Program-made: the position numbers and the translations under genes
Shown here: positions 51,486 to 60,889 of the stretch, piece by piece
Position numbering within the stretch: position 1 is the first letter of the stretch
Layout of the letters: every line of letters begins with the position of its first letter
From: Selenomonas ruminantium AC2024
GTDB lineage: Bacteria; Bacillota; Negativicutes; Selenomonadales; Selenomonadaceae
DNA: 64,000 bases
Reading direction: 5' to 3'
NCBI RefSeq assembly: GCF_000687995.1
Contig: NZ_JIAC01000001.1
Coordinates: forward strand, 2,480,001-2,544,000
The notes under the pieces: generated by a model
What the model was told of the DNA's origin: nothing
The model's input: only the letters and a program-made list of their open reading frames with translations
Databases searched by the model: none

Positions 51486-52562
51486 TCACACTTCGTTGGC
51501 CGTGAGAATGCACTCTACCTTGATATCCCTGTTCTTGTTCAGGTCGATGAACTCGCCCTTTTCCGTCTGCACCACGGGCAGGGAACGCACACGGCTTTCA
51601 TCGAGATAAACAATCTGCCCCTTCTCGCCATTGCTTAAGCGCACCCAGTTGCCATTCAGGGCATGACAGAGATGCTTGATGAAGAGTACACCGTATTCCG
51701 TATCCAGCTTGCCGTCCAGAATATCATCATAAAGGGTGGCAAACACATCAAAGGGAGAACGGCGTTTGGCAAAGACACGGTCGCTGGCCATGGCATCATA
51801 CATATCCAAAATGGCCAGAATCCTGCCGAAGCGGGAAATGGTTTCCTTCTTAAGATGCAGCGGATACCCGGAACCATCACAGCGCTCGTGATGCTGCAGG
51901 ATACCCTGCATGATATCCTGATTGGCATTCAGCGTGGTACCGGCCAGCAGGTCATGACCATACTGGGAATGACGCTTGACCTGTTCAAACTCCTCATCGG
52001 TAAGTTTGCCCTGCTTCTCCAGCACTTCTTTCGGCACCTGCATCTTGCCGATATCGAGGAACAGACCGGCAATGACCAAATTGTACTGGTCGAGCATCGA
52101 CCAGCCCAGCCAGCGACCCATAAGCCCGGCCAGAATCCCTACATGGAGACAGTGATGCACCAGATAAGAGCCCTCCTGTCCCATATTGTGAATCTGTGAC
52201 ACCGCCTTGGCACCATCGCAAAGCTCGTTAAAATTCTTCTCATCCATGATGCGCTGCAAAGCATTGGCACTGAACTCGCCCCGCTGCACCAGCCCATCAA
52301 AGATAACTTCCAGCTGCTGATAAACCCACTCATAGCAGTTGAGGTAATCATCATCCAGCAAGTTTTCCTTGCTCGGAACTCCAACCACTGGGTCCTCTTC
52401 TTCCACATACACGGAAAAAATCGGCCTGTCCAGCAGCCCGTAAATCATTTCCTTCGTCAATGTGGTTCCCGTACTGATGAGGGCATTTCCCTGTTCATCC
52501 ACAATATCCCGGCCGACAACCATGCCAGCCCGCAAGCCTTCCACTGCATATACCTTCAACAC
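51486..52562 (-). CDS. HD-GYP domain protein with substituted HD motif
   Basis: A 358-residue cytoplasmic protein whose second half (residues about 120-285) is an HD-GYP domain, the family that hydrolyses c-di-GMP. HHERCDGSGYP (residues 224-234) and the YDAMASDRVF region are intact. The central HD pair reads Leu169-Asp170 (GLFLDIGK instead of the usual LLHDIGK), so a metal-binding His is lost. It may be inactive or act as a c-di-GMP receptor. The N-terminal 100 residues are not recognised. GTG at 52562; TTG at the next codon is possible. Candidate -10 TATAAT at 52617-52622. Confidence 0.82.
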   Translation of the reverse strand: MLKVYAVEGLRAGMVVGRDIVDEQGNALISTGTTLTKEMIYGLLDRPIFSVYVEEEDPVVGVPSKENLLDDDYLNCYEWVYQQLEVIFDGLVQRGEFSANALQRIMDEKNFNELCDGAKAVSQIHNMGQEGSYLVHHCLHVGILAGLMGRWLGWSMLDQYNLVIAGLFLDIGKMQVPKEVLEKQGKLTDEEFEQVKRHSQYGHDLLAGTTLNANQDIMQGILQHHERCDGSGYPLHLKKETISRFGRILAILDMYDAMASDRVFAKRRSPFDVFATLYDDILDGKLDTEYGVLFIKHLCHALNGNWVRLSNGEKGQIVYLDESRVRSLPVVQTEKGEFIDLNKNRDIKVECILTANEV

Positions 52563-52616
52563 TCGTCCTCATCCTCTCCCACTAAAATCCGATTCTATCG
52601 GTATTATTCTTCTTCG

Positions 52617-52622
52617 ATTATA
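52617..52622 (-). promoter_or_regulatory. Candidate -10 of the HD-GYP gene
   Basis: Perfect TATAAT on the minus strand, 54 bases before the start; no good -35 at the expected distance. Confidence 0.4.
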
Positions 52623-52725
52623 GCGCATTCCCTGCCGTATTGCCACAAAAATATTTAGGCAGCGGGATTTTTGTCCTAATATTTTGCGGGCACCTTAGCA
52701 TAATAGATATGTAATGCACGAAATA

Positions 52726-52813
52726 AGCCCGGGGGCTGATGATACTTTTCCGTCGCGTTAGGCAAGCCTGCATAAGCAAAGGAAAAGTATTATCAGCCCC
52801 CGGGCGTCTTATT
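52726..52813. terminator. Long GCCCG-type hairpin downstream of tkt
   Basis: AAGCCCGGGGGCTGATGATA continues into ACTTTTCC and pairs with GGAAAAGTATTATCAGCCCC then CGGGCGTCTT, leaving a loop of about 32 bases. Located 29 bases after the tkt stop. It shares its outer arms with 44004 and 62873, and its ACTTTTCCG/GGAAAAGTATTA arms with the large repeat elements. Confidence 0.7.
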
Positions 52814-52841
52814 CAATCAGATGTAAACCAACACCTGAGTC

Positions 52842-54845
52842 TTATTTATTGTCGCTGACAACCTTGCGCACAACTTCAGCCACATGGTCAACCGTGAAGC
52901 CGAACTTCTCGAAGAGCACAGCTGCCGGAGCGGAAGCGCCGAAGCCTTCCATGGAAACCGTTGCACCATCCAGGCCAACGTATTTGCCCCAGCCAAAGTC
53001 GCTGAGAGCTTCCACAGCTACGCGGGCGCGAACCTTCTTGGGCAGGATGCTTTCCTTGTAGTCAGCACTCTGCTTCTCAAAGAGGTCCATGCAGGGCATG
53101 GAAACAACGCGGACATCCACGCCTTCGCCAGCCAGTTTAGCCTGCGTATCAACAGCCAGGGAAACTTCGGAACCGGAAGCGATGATGATGCCGTCCATCT
53201 TAGCAACATCTTTTGCTTCGGATACCACATAAGCACCCTTGAGGGCTTCCTTGGAGGAACCAGCCAGCTGCGGCAGATTCTGACGGGTCAGTACCAGAGC
53301 CGTCGGCGTCTTTTCGCTGGTCACAGCCAGATACCAACCAGCAGCCGTTTCCGTAGCATCTGCCGGGCGGAATACGTTGATGTTCGGCTGGGAACGGAGC
53401 ATAGCCAGCTGTTCAATCGGTTCATGCGTCGGGCCATCTTCGCCAACACCGATGGAGTCATGCGTGAGGACATAAGTCACAGGCAGACCCATCAGAGCAG
53501 CCAGACGAGCCATCGGTTTGATGTAATCGCTGAACACGAAGAAGGTTGCGACATAGTTACGCAGACCGCCATGGAGAGTGATACCGTTAGCCATAGCTGC
53601 CATAGCCAGTTCACGTACACCAAAGTGCAGGTTGCGGCCAGCATAGTTAGCCTTGGAGAAATCACCGGCATCCTTCATGTCCGTCTTGTTGGACGGAGCC
53701 AGGTCAGCACTGCCGCCGAAGAGGTTCGGCAGGATATCCTTGAGACGGTTAATCATCGTGCCGGAAACAGCTCGCGTTGCCTGAGCCTTATCTTCATAAG
53801 CCCAGAAGCTTTCATCGTTCAGCAGAGCCTGCGCGTCAACCGGTGCATGGAACTTATCCCATTTTGCCTTGAGTTCCGGGAACTTAGCGCAGTAATCTGC
53901 AAAGAGCTTATTCCAGGCAGCTTCTGCTTCTGCACCCTTGGCAGCCTTTTCCTGATAATGGTCATAAACATTCTGCGGAATGTTGAAGGTTGCTTCCGGT
54001 TCCGGCCAGCCCAGGTTTTCCTTGAGGGCTTTGACGTTATCCACGCCCAGCGGTTCGCCATGAGCGCTGGCCTTGCCCTGCTTAGCCGGGCAGCCGTAAC
54101 CAATCTGAGTCTTAACGGTGATGAAGGACGGATGTTCCTTATCTGCCTTAGCAGCTTCGATAGCCTTGCCGATAGCATCGAGGTCGGTACCATCTTCAAC
54201 CGTCAGCGTCTGGAAGCCGAAAGCCTGCATGCGTTTTTCCACATTTTCCGTGAAGGCGATATCCGTGCTGCCTTCGATGGAAATGTTGTTGGAATCGTAG
54301 AGGATGATGAGTTTGGAGAGACCCAGCGTGCCGGCCAAAGAGAACGCTTCGGAGGAGATACCTTCCATCATGCAGCCGTCGCCGCCCAGGGCGAAGGTGT
54401 AATGGTCAACTACATCGTAACCGGGCTGATTGAATTCAGCAGCCAAATGTGCCTCTGCCATAGCCATACCAACAGCCATACCCATGCCTGCACCGAGGGG
54501 GCCAGTGGTAGCTTCTACACCGATCGTATGACCGTACTCCGGATGACCCGGCGTAAGCGAACCATCCTGACGGAAGTTCTTCATGTCATCCATGGTCAGA
54601 CCATAACCGAAGAAGTGCAGCAGAGAATACAGCAGCGTAGAACCATGACCACCGGACAGAATGAAACGGTCGCGGTTAGCCCACTGGGGGTTCTTCGGAT
54701 TGTGGTTCATATGGTTAGCCCAAAGCTCATAAGCCATGGGAGCACTGCCGAGCGGCAGGCCGGGATGACCGGAATTTGCTTTCTGAACAGCGTCAGCTGC
54801 CAGAACGCGGATAGCATTTACACAAGTGGTATCGATGTTACTCAA
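52842..54845 (-). CDS. tkt: Transketolase
   Basis: Thiamine-diphosphate enzyme of the pentose phosphate pathway, 667 residues. Motifs include NSGHPGLPLGSAPMAYELW, SGGHGSTLLYSLLHFFGYGL, the ThDP-binding GDGCMMEGISSEAFSLAGTLGLSKLIILYDSNN and the pyrimidine-domain DSIGVGEDGPTHEPIEQLAMLRS with the conserved Glu. The start is TTG at 54845, nine bases after AAGGAG; no ATG fits. An own promoter is likely. Long antisense frames over this gene are codon-bias shadows. Confidence 0.97.
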   Translation of the reverse strand: MSNIDTTCVNAIRVLAADAVQKANSGHPGLPLGSAPMAYELWANHMNHNPKNPQWANRDRFILSGGHGSTLLYSLLHFFGYGLTMDDMKNFRQDGSLTPGHPEYGHTIGVEATTGPLGAGMGMAVGMAMAEAHLAAEFNQPGYDVVDHYTFALGGDGCMMEGISSEAFSLAGTLGLSKLIILYDSNNISIEGSTDIAFTENVEKRMQAFGFQTLTVEDGTDLDAIGKAIEAAKADKEHPSFITVKTQIGYGCPAKQGKASAHGEPLGVDNVKALKENLGWPEPEATFNIPQNVYDHYQEKAAKGAEAEAAWNKLFADYCAKFPELKAKWDKFHAPVDAQALLNDESFWAYEDKAQATRAVSGTMINRLKDILPNLFGGSADLAPSNKTDMKDAGDFSKANYAGRNLHFGVRELAMAAMANGITLHGGLRNYVATFFVFSDYIKPMARLAALMGLPVTYVLTHDSIGVGEDGPTHEPIEQLAMLRSQPNINVFRPADATETAAGWYLAVTSEKTPTALVLTRQNLPQLAGSSKEALKGAYVVSEAKDVAKMDGIIIASGSEVSLAVDTQAKLAGEGVDVRVVSMPCMDLFEKQSADYKESILPKKVRARVAVEALSDFGWGKYVGLDGATVSMEGFGASAPAAVLFEKFGFTVDHVAEVVRKVVSDNK

Positions 54846-54893
54846 TGTGTATCTCTCCTTACCTGAAAAAAGATTCTTTTACATACAAACACC

Positions 54894-54922
54894 ATTCTAC
54901 AAAAAAAAATGGGAAATGTACA
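54894..54922 (-). promoter_or_regulatory. Candidate promoter of tkt
   Basis: TGTACA (54917-54922) and TAGAAT (54894-54899) on the minus strand with a 17-base spacer, inside and just after the aroH terminator. Confidence 0.4.
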
Positions 54923-54944
54923 GACCCTTTGCGCATTTCCCATT
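54908..54944 (-). terminator. Terminator of the operon ending in aroH
   Basis: AATGGGAAATG pairs with CATTTCCCATT, followed on the minus strand by a run of about nine T. Confidence 0.85.
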
Positions 54945-55005
54945 AATTTCTTTTATAATATTTTAACAAACGATTATTGATAATTACGTTTTCAAAAAAC
55001 GAAAC

Positions 55006-55368
55006 TTAGAAGTTCCGCAAATCCGGGCGTAATTCCTGTGCTTTGCCCATATAAACATGCTGAATATCTGCCTGCTTGATGTCTGTATCGACCAACAAAA
55101 GTACACGGATGCAGCGCTCCATGGATTCATCCACCTCCGGCACGCGAGTGTCAAACAGAGGCACTTTATCGAAGCCATCCATCTGGCGTGCTCCCGTTGC
55201 GGGGAAACCAGCCGTCAAATCGCTGGTGGAACTGAAAATGCAAGCCCCAATATCCTCCGGCTTCACCTTGTTGCGCCGCAAAATCTGTGACAACAGCATC
55301 TTAGCCGCCTGCCAAATCTCTTCCTTTTTGTTTTCACCTACGACAATCGCGCCGCGAATACCTCTCAT
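55006..55368 (-). CDS. aroH: Chorismate mutase, AroH type
   Basis: A 120-residue monofunctional chorismate mutase turning chorismate into prephenate for Phe and Tyr. The opening RGIRGAIVVGENKKEEI carries the conserved Arg, and FSSTSDLTAGFPATGAR and VPEVDESMERCIRVLLLV are typical of the trimeric Bacillus AroH fold. It starts 12 bases after the UbiB-family gene and ends the operon. Confidence 0.95.
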   Translation of the reverse strand: MRGIRGAIVVGENKKEEIWQAAKMLLSQILRRNKVKPEDIGACIFSSTSDLTAGFPATGARQMDGFDKVPLFDTRVPEVDESMERCIRVLLLVDTDIKQADIQHVYMGKAQELRPDLRNF

Positions 55369-55380
55369 AAGTCATTCCTC

Positions 55381-56979
55381 CTATGCTCCCTTATGAATTT
55401 CCCAAATAATTCTTAGACTGAGTACAAATGCTATCAAATATCCTAAAAAGCCCAATAGAGGGATTTCCATGATTTTCGGTGTCATCTGGGTGGTACATAT
55501 GGTACTGGACCCCAACAGCAACGCTGCCACCAGCACCGCGAGTATCACCTTGTTAATCATACGGTCGAGATGCCGCAAGGGTTCTTCCGAACCGGTCACA
55601 TCGAGATTCACCTTGGTCTGACCGCTCATGGTCATCTTGAGGATATCGGAAATCTGCTCCGGCAGCTGGGCTGATTTTTTGAGCAGCATCAAGCCCTCCT
55701 GCTTGGCCTTTTCGATTTCGTCCTTCCAGTCAAAATTCTTCTTGTAATCCACCGCCAGGCTCCGGGCAAAAATCTCCACAAAGCTGACCTTGGGGCAACA
55801 GAGTCGCATGACCCCTTCGACCGTCAGCACACCCCGCGCAAACATGGAGAGTCCCTGCGGGCAGGCGATTTTATGCACCCGCATGAGGTTCATAATCTGA
55901 CGGGTCAGAACACCCATCTGGAGTTCGCTGAAATCCAGACTGCTGTACTGGGCCAGCATAGCATCAATATCCTGATAGAGGGCCGTATGGTTGATTTTCC
56001 CCTTGGCAATCCCTAAGGAAAGCACCGCTGCCTTCATCTCGAATGTATCGTGGTGGGCCAGCGAATACACCGCCTTGCGGATAGCCGCCCGGTCACGGCC
56101 GGAAAGCCTGCCCATCATGCCCAAGTCCAGCCAGACAATGCGGCCATTGCGAATCCAGATATTGCCAGGATGCGGGTCAGCGTGGAAGAAACCGTCCTCG
56201 ATAATCTGCCGCACGTAATTTTCCCCCAAGCGGCGGCCCAGGGTATTGATATCATAGCCCCGTTCCTTGAGTTTGGCAAAGTCATCAATGCAGATACCGT
56301 CCACATACTCCATGACCAAAATATGCTGCATGGATAGATTGCGGAACACCCGGGGACATGTCACATAGTCCACATCCCGATTGAGGTGGGAAAATTCTTC
56401 AATATGGTCAGCCTCCATGAGGAAGTCCATTTCCTGTTTGGCAATGGTCCACATCTCATCGAGCACCATATTGAAGTCGATAACATCCTGAGAACGGCTG
56501 ACCACCTTTAGCAGTGTGGCCGCCCGCTTCAAGAGGACGATATCCTTGCTCATGATTTCGTAGATTCCCGGCCGCTGCACCTTCACCACTACTTTTTCGC
56601 CTGTGGTGAGCACCGCCCGATGAACCTGGGCAATGCTGGCAGAACCAATGGCTTCCTCGTCAATAAAGGAGAACACCTGATTCCAGCGGCGGTTGTATTC
56701 CCGCTCAATGACCTCCACCACGGTGGAAAAGGGCATGGGCTTGGCCTCAGTCTGCAGCTTCATCAGTTCATCGCAGTACTCCGGCGGCAAAAAGTCCGGA
56801 CGCATACTCATGACCTGCCCCAGCTTCACATAAGTCGGCCCCAGGTCCTCCAGAATCTGCCGCAGCTTTTCAGGAGTTACCCCCTTGACCACATCCCGCT
56901 TCCGCAGGACCGCCACCATTTCCTTCAACCGATTGGCGGTACCAGCATCTTCACTTTTCTTAAAGAATTGTCCCAGCAT
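55381..56979 (-). CDS. UbiB/AarF (ABC1/ADCK) family atypical kinase
   Basis: A 532-residue member of the UbiB family. Visible are the KxGQ motif in LGPTYVKLGQVMSMRPDFLP, the Ala-rich loop GSASIAQVHRA, the VKVQRPGI lysine and the catalytic DGFFHADPHPGNIWI with VWLDLGMMG. Two C-terminal membrane segments (VILAVLVAALLLGSSTI and LLGFLGYLIAFVLSLRIIW) anchor it. In proteobacteria the family supports ubiquinone synthesis; in Negativicutes a quinone or other lipid role is possible but unproven. ATG is nine bases after AAAGGAG. Confidence 0.92.
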   Translation of the reverse strand: MLGQFFKKSEDAGTANRLKEMVAVLRKRDVVKGVTPEKLRQILEDLGPTYVKLGQVMSMRPDFLPPEYCDELMKLQTEAKPMPFSTVVEVIEREYNRRWNQVFSFIDEEAIGSASIAQVHRAVLTTGEKVVVKVQRPGIYEIMSKDIVLLKRAATLLKVVSRSQDVIDFNMVLDEMWTIAKQEMDFLMEADHIEEFSHLNRDVDYVTCPRVFRNLSMQHILVMEYVDGICIDDFAKLKERGYDINTLGRRLGENYVRQIIEDGFFHADPHPGNIWIRNGRIVWLDLGMMGRLSGRDRAAIRKAVYSLAHHDTFEMKAAVLSLGIAKGKINHTALYQDIDAMLAQYSSLDFSELQMGVLTRQIMNLMRVHKIACPQGLSMFARGVLTVEGVMRLCCPKVSFVEIFARSLAVDYKKNFDWKDEIEKAKQEGLMLLKKSAQLPEQISDILKMTMSGQTKVNLDVTGSEEPLRHLDRMINKVILAVLVAALLLGSSTICTTQMTPKIMEIPLLGFLGYLIAFVLSLRIIWEIHKGA

Positions 56980-57019
56980 AGCACTGGCTCCTTTAGTCGT
57001 AGATCTGATTGTATGTTGC

Positions 57020-58642
57020 TTACTTCTTGCCGTATTTCTCTGCTAACTGCTGTTTTACCGTTTCATTAGCCAGGAAGTCATCATAAGTCGTTACACGGTC
57101 TACCACACCATCCGGCGTAATGTCGATGATGCGGTTGGCAATGGTCTGCACGAACTCATGGTCATGGGATACGAACAGAGCCGTGCCGCCGAAGGCGATA
57201 AGGCCGTTGTTGAGTGCGGTAATGGATTCCAAATCCAGATGGTTGGTGGGCTCGTCCATCAGCAGGACATTAGCGCCGGAGAGCATCATCTTAGACAGCA
57301 TGCAGCGCACGCGCTCACCACCGGAAAGTACCGATGCTTTCTTGAGGCTTTCCTCACCGGAGAAGAGCATACGGCCTAAGAAACCGCGTACAAAGGTTTC
57401 ATCCGGGTCCTTGGAATACTGACGCAGCCAGTCCACGAGCGACAGGGACACGCCGTCAAAGTAAGCAGAGTTATCTGCCGGCAGATAAGCCTGCGTAGTC
57501 GTTACGCCCCATTTGAACGTACCTTCATCCGGTTCTTCCTCGCCCATGAGAATCTTGAAGAGCATGGTCTTACCAATGCTGTTGGGACCAACGAAGGCCA
57601 CCTTGTCGCCGCGCTTCAGCGTGAAGCTGACATTCTTGAGCACCTGCTCACCGTCAACGGTCTTGGAAATGCCGTCCACCTGCAGGAGCTGGTCACCAGC
57701 TTCGCGGTCCGGCGTAAAGGCAATGTATGGATATCGGCGGGAAGACGGCTTGATGTCCTCCACCTTGATTTTATCGAGCAGCTTCTTACGGCTGGTAGCC
57801 TGCTTGGATTTAGCAGCATTAGCCGCAAAGCGGGCGATAAAGTTCTGCAGTTCCTTGATTTTTTCCTCGGCCTTCTTGTTCTGCTCTTTCTGCAGCTGCA
57901 GAGCCAGCTGACTGGACTGATACCAGAAGTCATAGTTGCCGGCGTAGAGCTGAATGGCGCCAAAGTCCACATCACAGATATAGGTGCAGACCTGATTGAG
58001 GAAGTGACGGTCATGGGATACCACGATAACGGTATTTTCAAAACCGGCCAGGAAATCTTCCAGCCAGTTAATGGACTCTACGTCCAAATGGTTGGTCGGC
58101 TCGTCCAACAGCAGGATATCCGGATTGCCAAAGAGTGCCTGTGCCAGAAGTACACGCACCTTTTCCTTGGCCGTGAGGTCTGCCATCTTCATGGTGTGTT
58201 CCTCTTCGGGAATGCCCAGACCATTTAAGAGGCGGGCCGCTTCGGATTCTGCATCCCAGCCGTTGAGTTCCGCAAATTCAGCTTCAAGTTCCGAAGCCTT
58301 CATGCCGTCTTCTTCCGAGAAATCCGGCTTGGCATAGAGGGCATCTTTTTCCTCCATGATTTCCACCAGACGCTTATGACCCATGATAACCGTGCGCAGC
58401 ACTTCGTAATCATCAAAGGCATAATGGTCCTGCTGCAGTACAGCCAGGCGCTCACCCGGGGTAATTTCGATATTGCCGCCGGTCGGTTCAATTTCCCCGG
58501 ACAACAGCTTCAAGAAAGTGGATTTACCGGCACCATTGGCACCGATAATGCCGTAGCAGTTACCCGGCGTAAATTTCAAGTTTACGTCCTTGTACAGGAC
58601 ACGCTTGCCGAACTGTAAGCTTACATTGTTTGTCGTAATCAT
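57020..58642 (-). CDS. ABC-F family ATPase (YbiT/YkpA-like)
   Basis: A 540-residue soluble protein with two nucleotide-binding domains and no membrane segments, the ABC-F class that acts on ribosomes. Walker A sequences are GANGAGKS and GPNSIGKT. Walker B regions read LLLDEPTNHLDVESINWLEDFL and LLMDEPTNHLDLESITALN. The second signature is LSGGERVRC, while the first is divergent (LTAKEKVRVLLAQ), as in YbiT/YkpA-type members. The linker between domains is charged. A housekeeping translation role is more likely than antibiotic resistance. Confidence 0.93.
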   Translation of the reverse strand: MITTNNVSLQFGKRVLYKDVNLKFTPGNCYGIIGANGAGKSTFLKLLSGEIEPTGGNIEITPGERLAVLQQDHYAFDDYEVLRTVIMGHKRLVEIMEEKDALYAKPDFSEEDGMKASELEAEFAELNGWDAESEAARLLNGLGIPEEEHTMKMADLTAKEKVRVLLAQALFGNPDILLLDEPTNHLDVESINWLEDFLAGFENTVIVVSHDRHFLNQVCTYICDVDFGAIQLYAGNYDFWYQSSQLALQLQKEQNKKAEEKIKELQNFIARFAANAAKSKQATSRKKLLDKIKVEDIKPSSRRYPYIAFTPDREAGDQLLQVDGISKTVDGEQVLKNVSFTLKRGDKVAFVGPNSIGKTMLFKILMGEEEPDEGTFKWGVTTTQAYLPADNSAYFDGVSLSLVDWLRQYSKDPDETFVRGFLGRMLFSGEESLKKASVLSGGERVRCMLSKMMLSGANVLLMDEPTNHLDLESITALNNGLIAFGGTALFVSHDHEFVQTIANRIIDITPDGVVDRVTTYDDFLANETVKQQLAEKYGKK

Positions 58643-58672
58643 AAAGTATTAATTATCCTCTCTATATCAAAC

Positions 58673-59482
58673 TTATTTCGATAACATTTCCCGGAACATG
58701 CTCATAATGCTCTGGCCATAAGAATAGCCCGGCACAGCCCAACGGCCATTCAAATCAGTCCAGCTGTTCAGGGTCTGCGCACCATAAGAGCTGCGCACGA
58801 GTCCATAGCGGGGGTCCACCACCGGCTCGCTTGGTTTGCGGGTGGAAGCATAGGCCAGCAGATGCTGAATCTGGGCACGCACCCCCATCTGTGCAGAGCT
58901 GAAATACGCTCCTTTGACATCACTGCTGGTGGTTCCTAAGCCGCAGTAATTATTCTGGTCAGGCGTTACCGTGCCGCCGTAACGGAAAAAGCCCGTTTCC
59001 TTCAAGGCCTGCGCAAAGGCCACATCCGGACGAATTCCTTCCCGTGCTCCTTCCTCATAGTAGTAGGAAACAAGTTCCTTGGGCGATACGGAAATATCCG
59101 GCTGGGGATTGACGCTCAAAAGGTATTTTACGCACTGTTCCTGACTGGCCAGCGGCGTACCGATAATGGCATCATCATAGGCCGACATGGTCTGTGGCAC
59201 CCGAAAGCCAGTCTCCTGCTTCTCCACAGGAGGATGCAGAATGGACGCAATGCGCTCCTCAAGACTCTGCTTCCCGCGTTCCACGGTGCGGGTGCTGCTG
59301 CCTCCCATTTTGAGTTTGTGATTGGTATCCACTTTGGTTTCCATTTCCGGATTCATAGCCAGATGACGAGCCTCTGTATAATGTGGCAGCGCCAATGCCA
59401 GACTGCCAGCAAAAAGGCCAGCCATAACCACTCTTGAACAACGGTTAAAAATCACGAACAGTACACTCCTTAACTTACTCAA
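58673..59482 (-). CDS. Exported glucosaminidase-domain protein
   Basis: A 269-residue protein with an N-terminal signal segment (VVMAGLFAGSLALALPHYTEA) and a C-terminal peptidoglycan glucosaminidase fold. The likely catalytic Glu lies in DVAFAQALKETGFFRYGG, followed by NNYCGLGTT and GVRAQIQHLLAYAS, a pattern seen in GH73-like enzymes. It probably trims peptidoglycan. Its ATG overlaps the stop of the upstream permease by four bases. Confidence 0.82.
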   Translation of the reverse strand: MSKLRSVLFVIFNRCSRVVMAGLFAGSLALALPHYTEARHLAMNPEMETKVDTNHKLKMGGSSTRTVERGKQSLEERIASILHPPVEKQETGFRVPQTMSAYDDAIIGTPLASQEQCVKYLLSVNPQPDISVSPKELVSYYYEEGAREGIRPDVAFAQALKETGFFRYGGTVTPDQNNYCGLGTTSSDVKGAYFSSAQMGVRAQIQHLLAYASTRKPSEPVVDPRYGLVRSSYGAQTLNSWTDLNGRWAVPGYSYGQSIMSMFREMLSK

Positions 59483-60738
59483 AACATACTTCCATAGCTA
59501 TAATAAAGGGCAAAAATGCCACTTATTAACCAGACTATTTTCGTCACCTGCCGTGCCTTGCCTGCCATGGTCATAAACAAAGCGTAGCCAATAACAGCAC
59601 TGCCTAAAGCCGTGGTAAAATTCCCGGTCAAAGGCAGAAGCAAAACCATGACACAAACAGACAGAACTTCTGCCCTTCTGTCCGCTTCCGCTTGCGATAG
59701 CGTACAGGACTTTACAGTTTCCAGCAACAGCAAAAAGCCGCTGCCCACCAACACCGGCACCACCATGGCCGGAAAATCAGCAATGGCCGCAATTACCGGT
59801 TCACAGAAGATAGCCAGTGCAAAAACAGCTCCGGCTGCCAGTACCGCCTGCCGGCTGTTTTCCGCTTCAACCTTGGCCGCCGAAGCCGGTGACGCCACCA
59901 AAGGCGAACTCCCACACAGAGCGCCAAGCGCTCCGAGGACAAAGAGTTTTTTTACGCCCACAGCTGTTTCCTTCTCCCGGCAAAATGCCTGCAAAGTGCT
60001 CCCATGAATAACACTTAGCATAACTGTCAGGCTCAGCACCGTAATCCAGAAAAACACTGTGTCCTGACTGTTCGCAGCTGCAAAATCCAGCTGGCCGAGT
60101 ACCTTATCCAGACCTGCTGGCAGGAAAAACGGCGCGGCAGGAATCACCCAAAAGCCTTCGCCGAAGGTGACCAGTCCCGTAACAGCCATACCAGCAAACA
60201 GAGCACTGCGCCAGCCTGCGGCAATCAGTGCCACCGTCAGCACGATTCCCGCCATGCTCCAAAACATCAAGGGGTCAGCGGCATCCCCGAGCATGGTCAC
60301 CTGCCAGGGAGAAGTGATGACGATGCGCCCCAGCTTGAGCCCCAAACTGATGATAAAGACAGCCAGCGCGAGCTGAATTCCCCAGGAAAAAATTTGCGGC
60401 CAGCCCCTGCGCAGAGCAGAGCCCGCAAAATGCCACAATGCCCAGCCCAGCAAAGACGCCAAAGCACAGCTGCCCAAAACCGTCTGCCATCCCAAGCCAT
60501 GCGAAACAGCGGCGATAAATACCAGATAGCCTGTCACCGTCAAAGACGGCGTCAGCACCAAATCATAGCCGCCATGCGCCAGCCACAATGTTCCCACCAG
60601 AGACAGCAACACGCTGACGATAAAGCTGGCGGCAAAATCCATGCCGGCCAGCTGCCACATGAAGGCGGTTGCCGTAAAAGCCGCCAAGGATGACATCGCC
60701 ATGGTTGCCCCCGCGAAAATATCCCGGCTAAATTTCAT
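59479..60738 (-). CDS. NCS2-like membrane permease
   Basis: A 419-residue protein with about twelve hydrophobic segments that resembles the AzgA-type branch of nucleobase permeases in layout (GATMAMSSLAAFTATAFMWQ near the start, two inverted halves). Hallmark motifs are weak, so the substrate cannot be named; another anion or nucleobase transporter is possible. ATG 60738 is 11 bases after GGAGG; the upstream codon at 60768 precedes that site. It is translationally coupled to the glucosaminidase gene. Confidence 0.6.
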   Translation of the reverse strand: MKFSRDIFAGATMAMSSLAAFTATAFMWQLAGMDFAASFIVSVLLSLVGTLWLAHGGYDLVLTPSLTVTGYLVFIAAVSHGLGWQTVLGSCALASLLGWALWHFAGSALRRGWPQIFSWGIQLALAVFIISLGLKLGRIVITSPWQVTMLGDAADPLMFWSMAGIVLTVALIAAGWRSALFAGMAVTGLVTFGEGFWVIPAAPFFLPAGLDKVLGQLDFAAANSQDTVFFWITVLSLTVMLSVIHGSTLQAFCREKETAVGVKKLFVLGALGALCGSSPLVASPASAAKVEAENSRQAVLAAGAVFALAIFCEPVIAAIADFPAMVVPVLVGSGFLLLLETVKSCTLSQAEADRRAEVLSVCVMVLLLPLTGNFTTALGSAVIGYALFMTMAGKARQVTKIVWLISGIFALYYSYGSMF

Positions 60739-60889
60739 AAACGGCTCACCCTCCACATAGTATATCAATCCTATTTTACCACAGGAAAGAGAAAAATGAC
60801 AGTTTCACCATATCTTTTTCATAAATTCTGCCCCCATTCGTGCTATACTAAACATAACTTCGATTAAATCTTGTCTGGGAGGAATTTCT

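Noticed and set aside
52884-54866. 660-codon plus-strand reading frame opposite tkt
   Set aside because: Antisense shadow of a strongly conserved gene; no ribosome-binding site and no recognisable protein motif.
57020-58642. Antibiotic-resistance ABC-F protein
   Set aside because: The divergent first signature and general layout fit YbiT/YkpA-type housekeeping members better than known resistance members.
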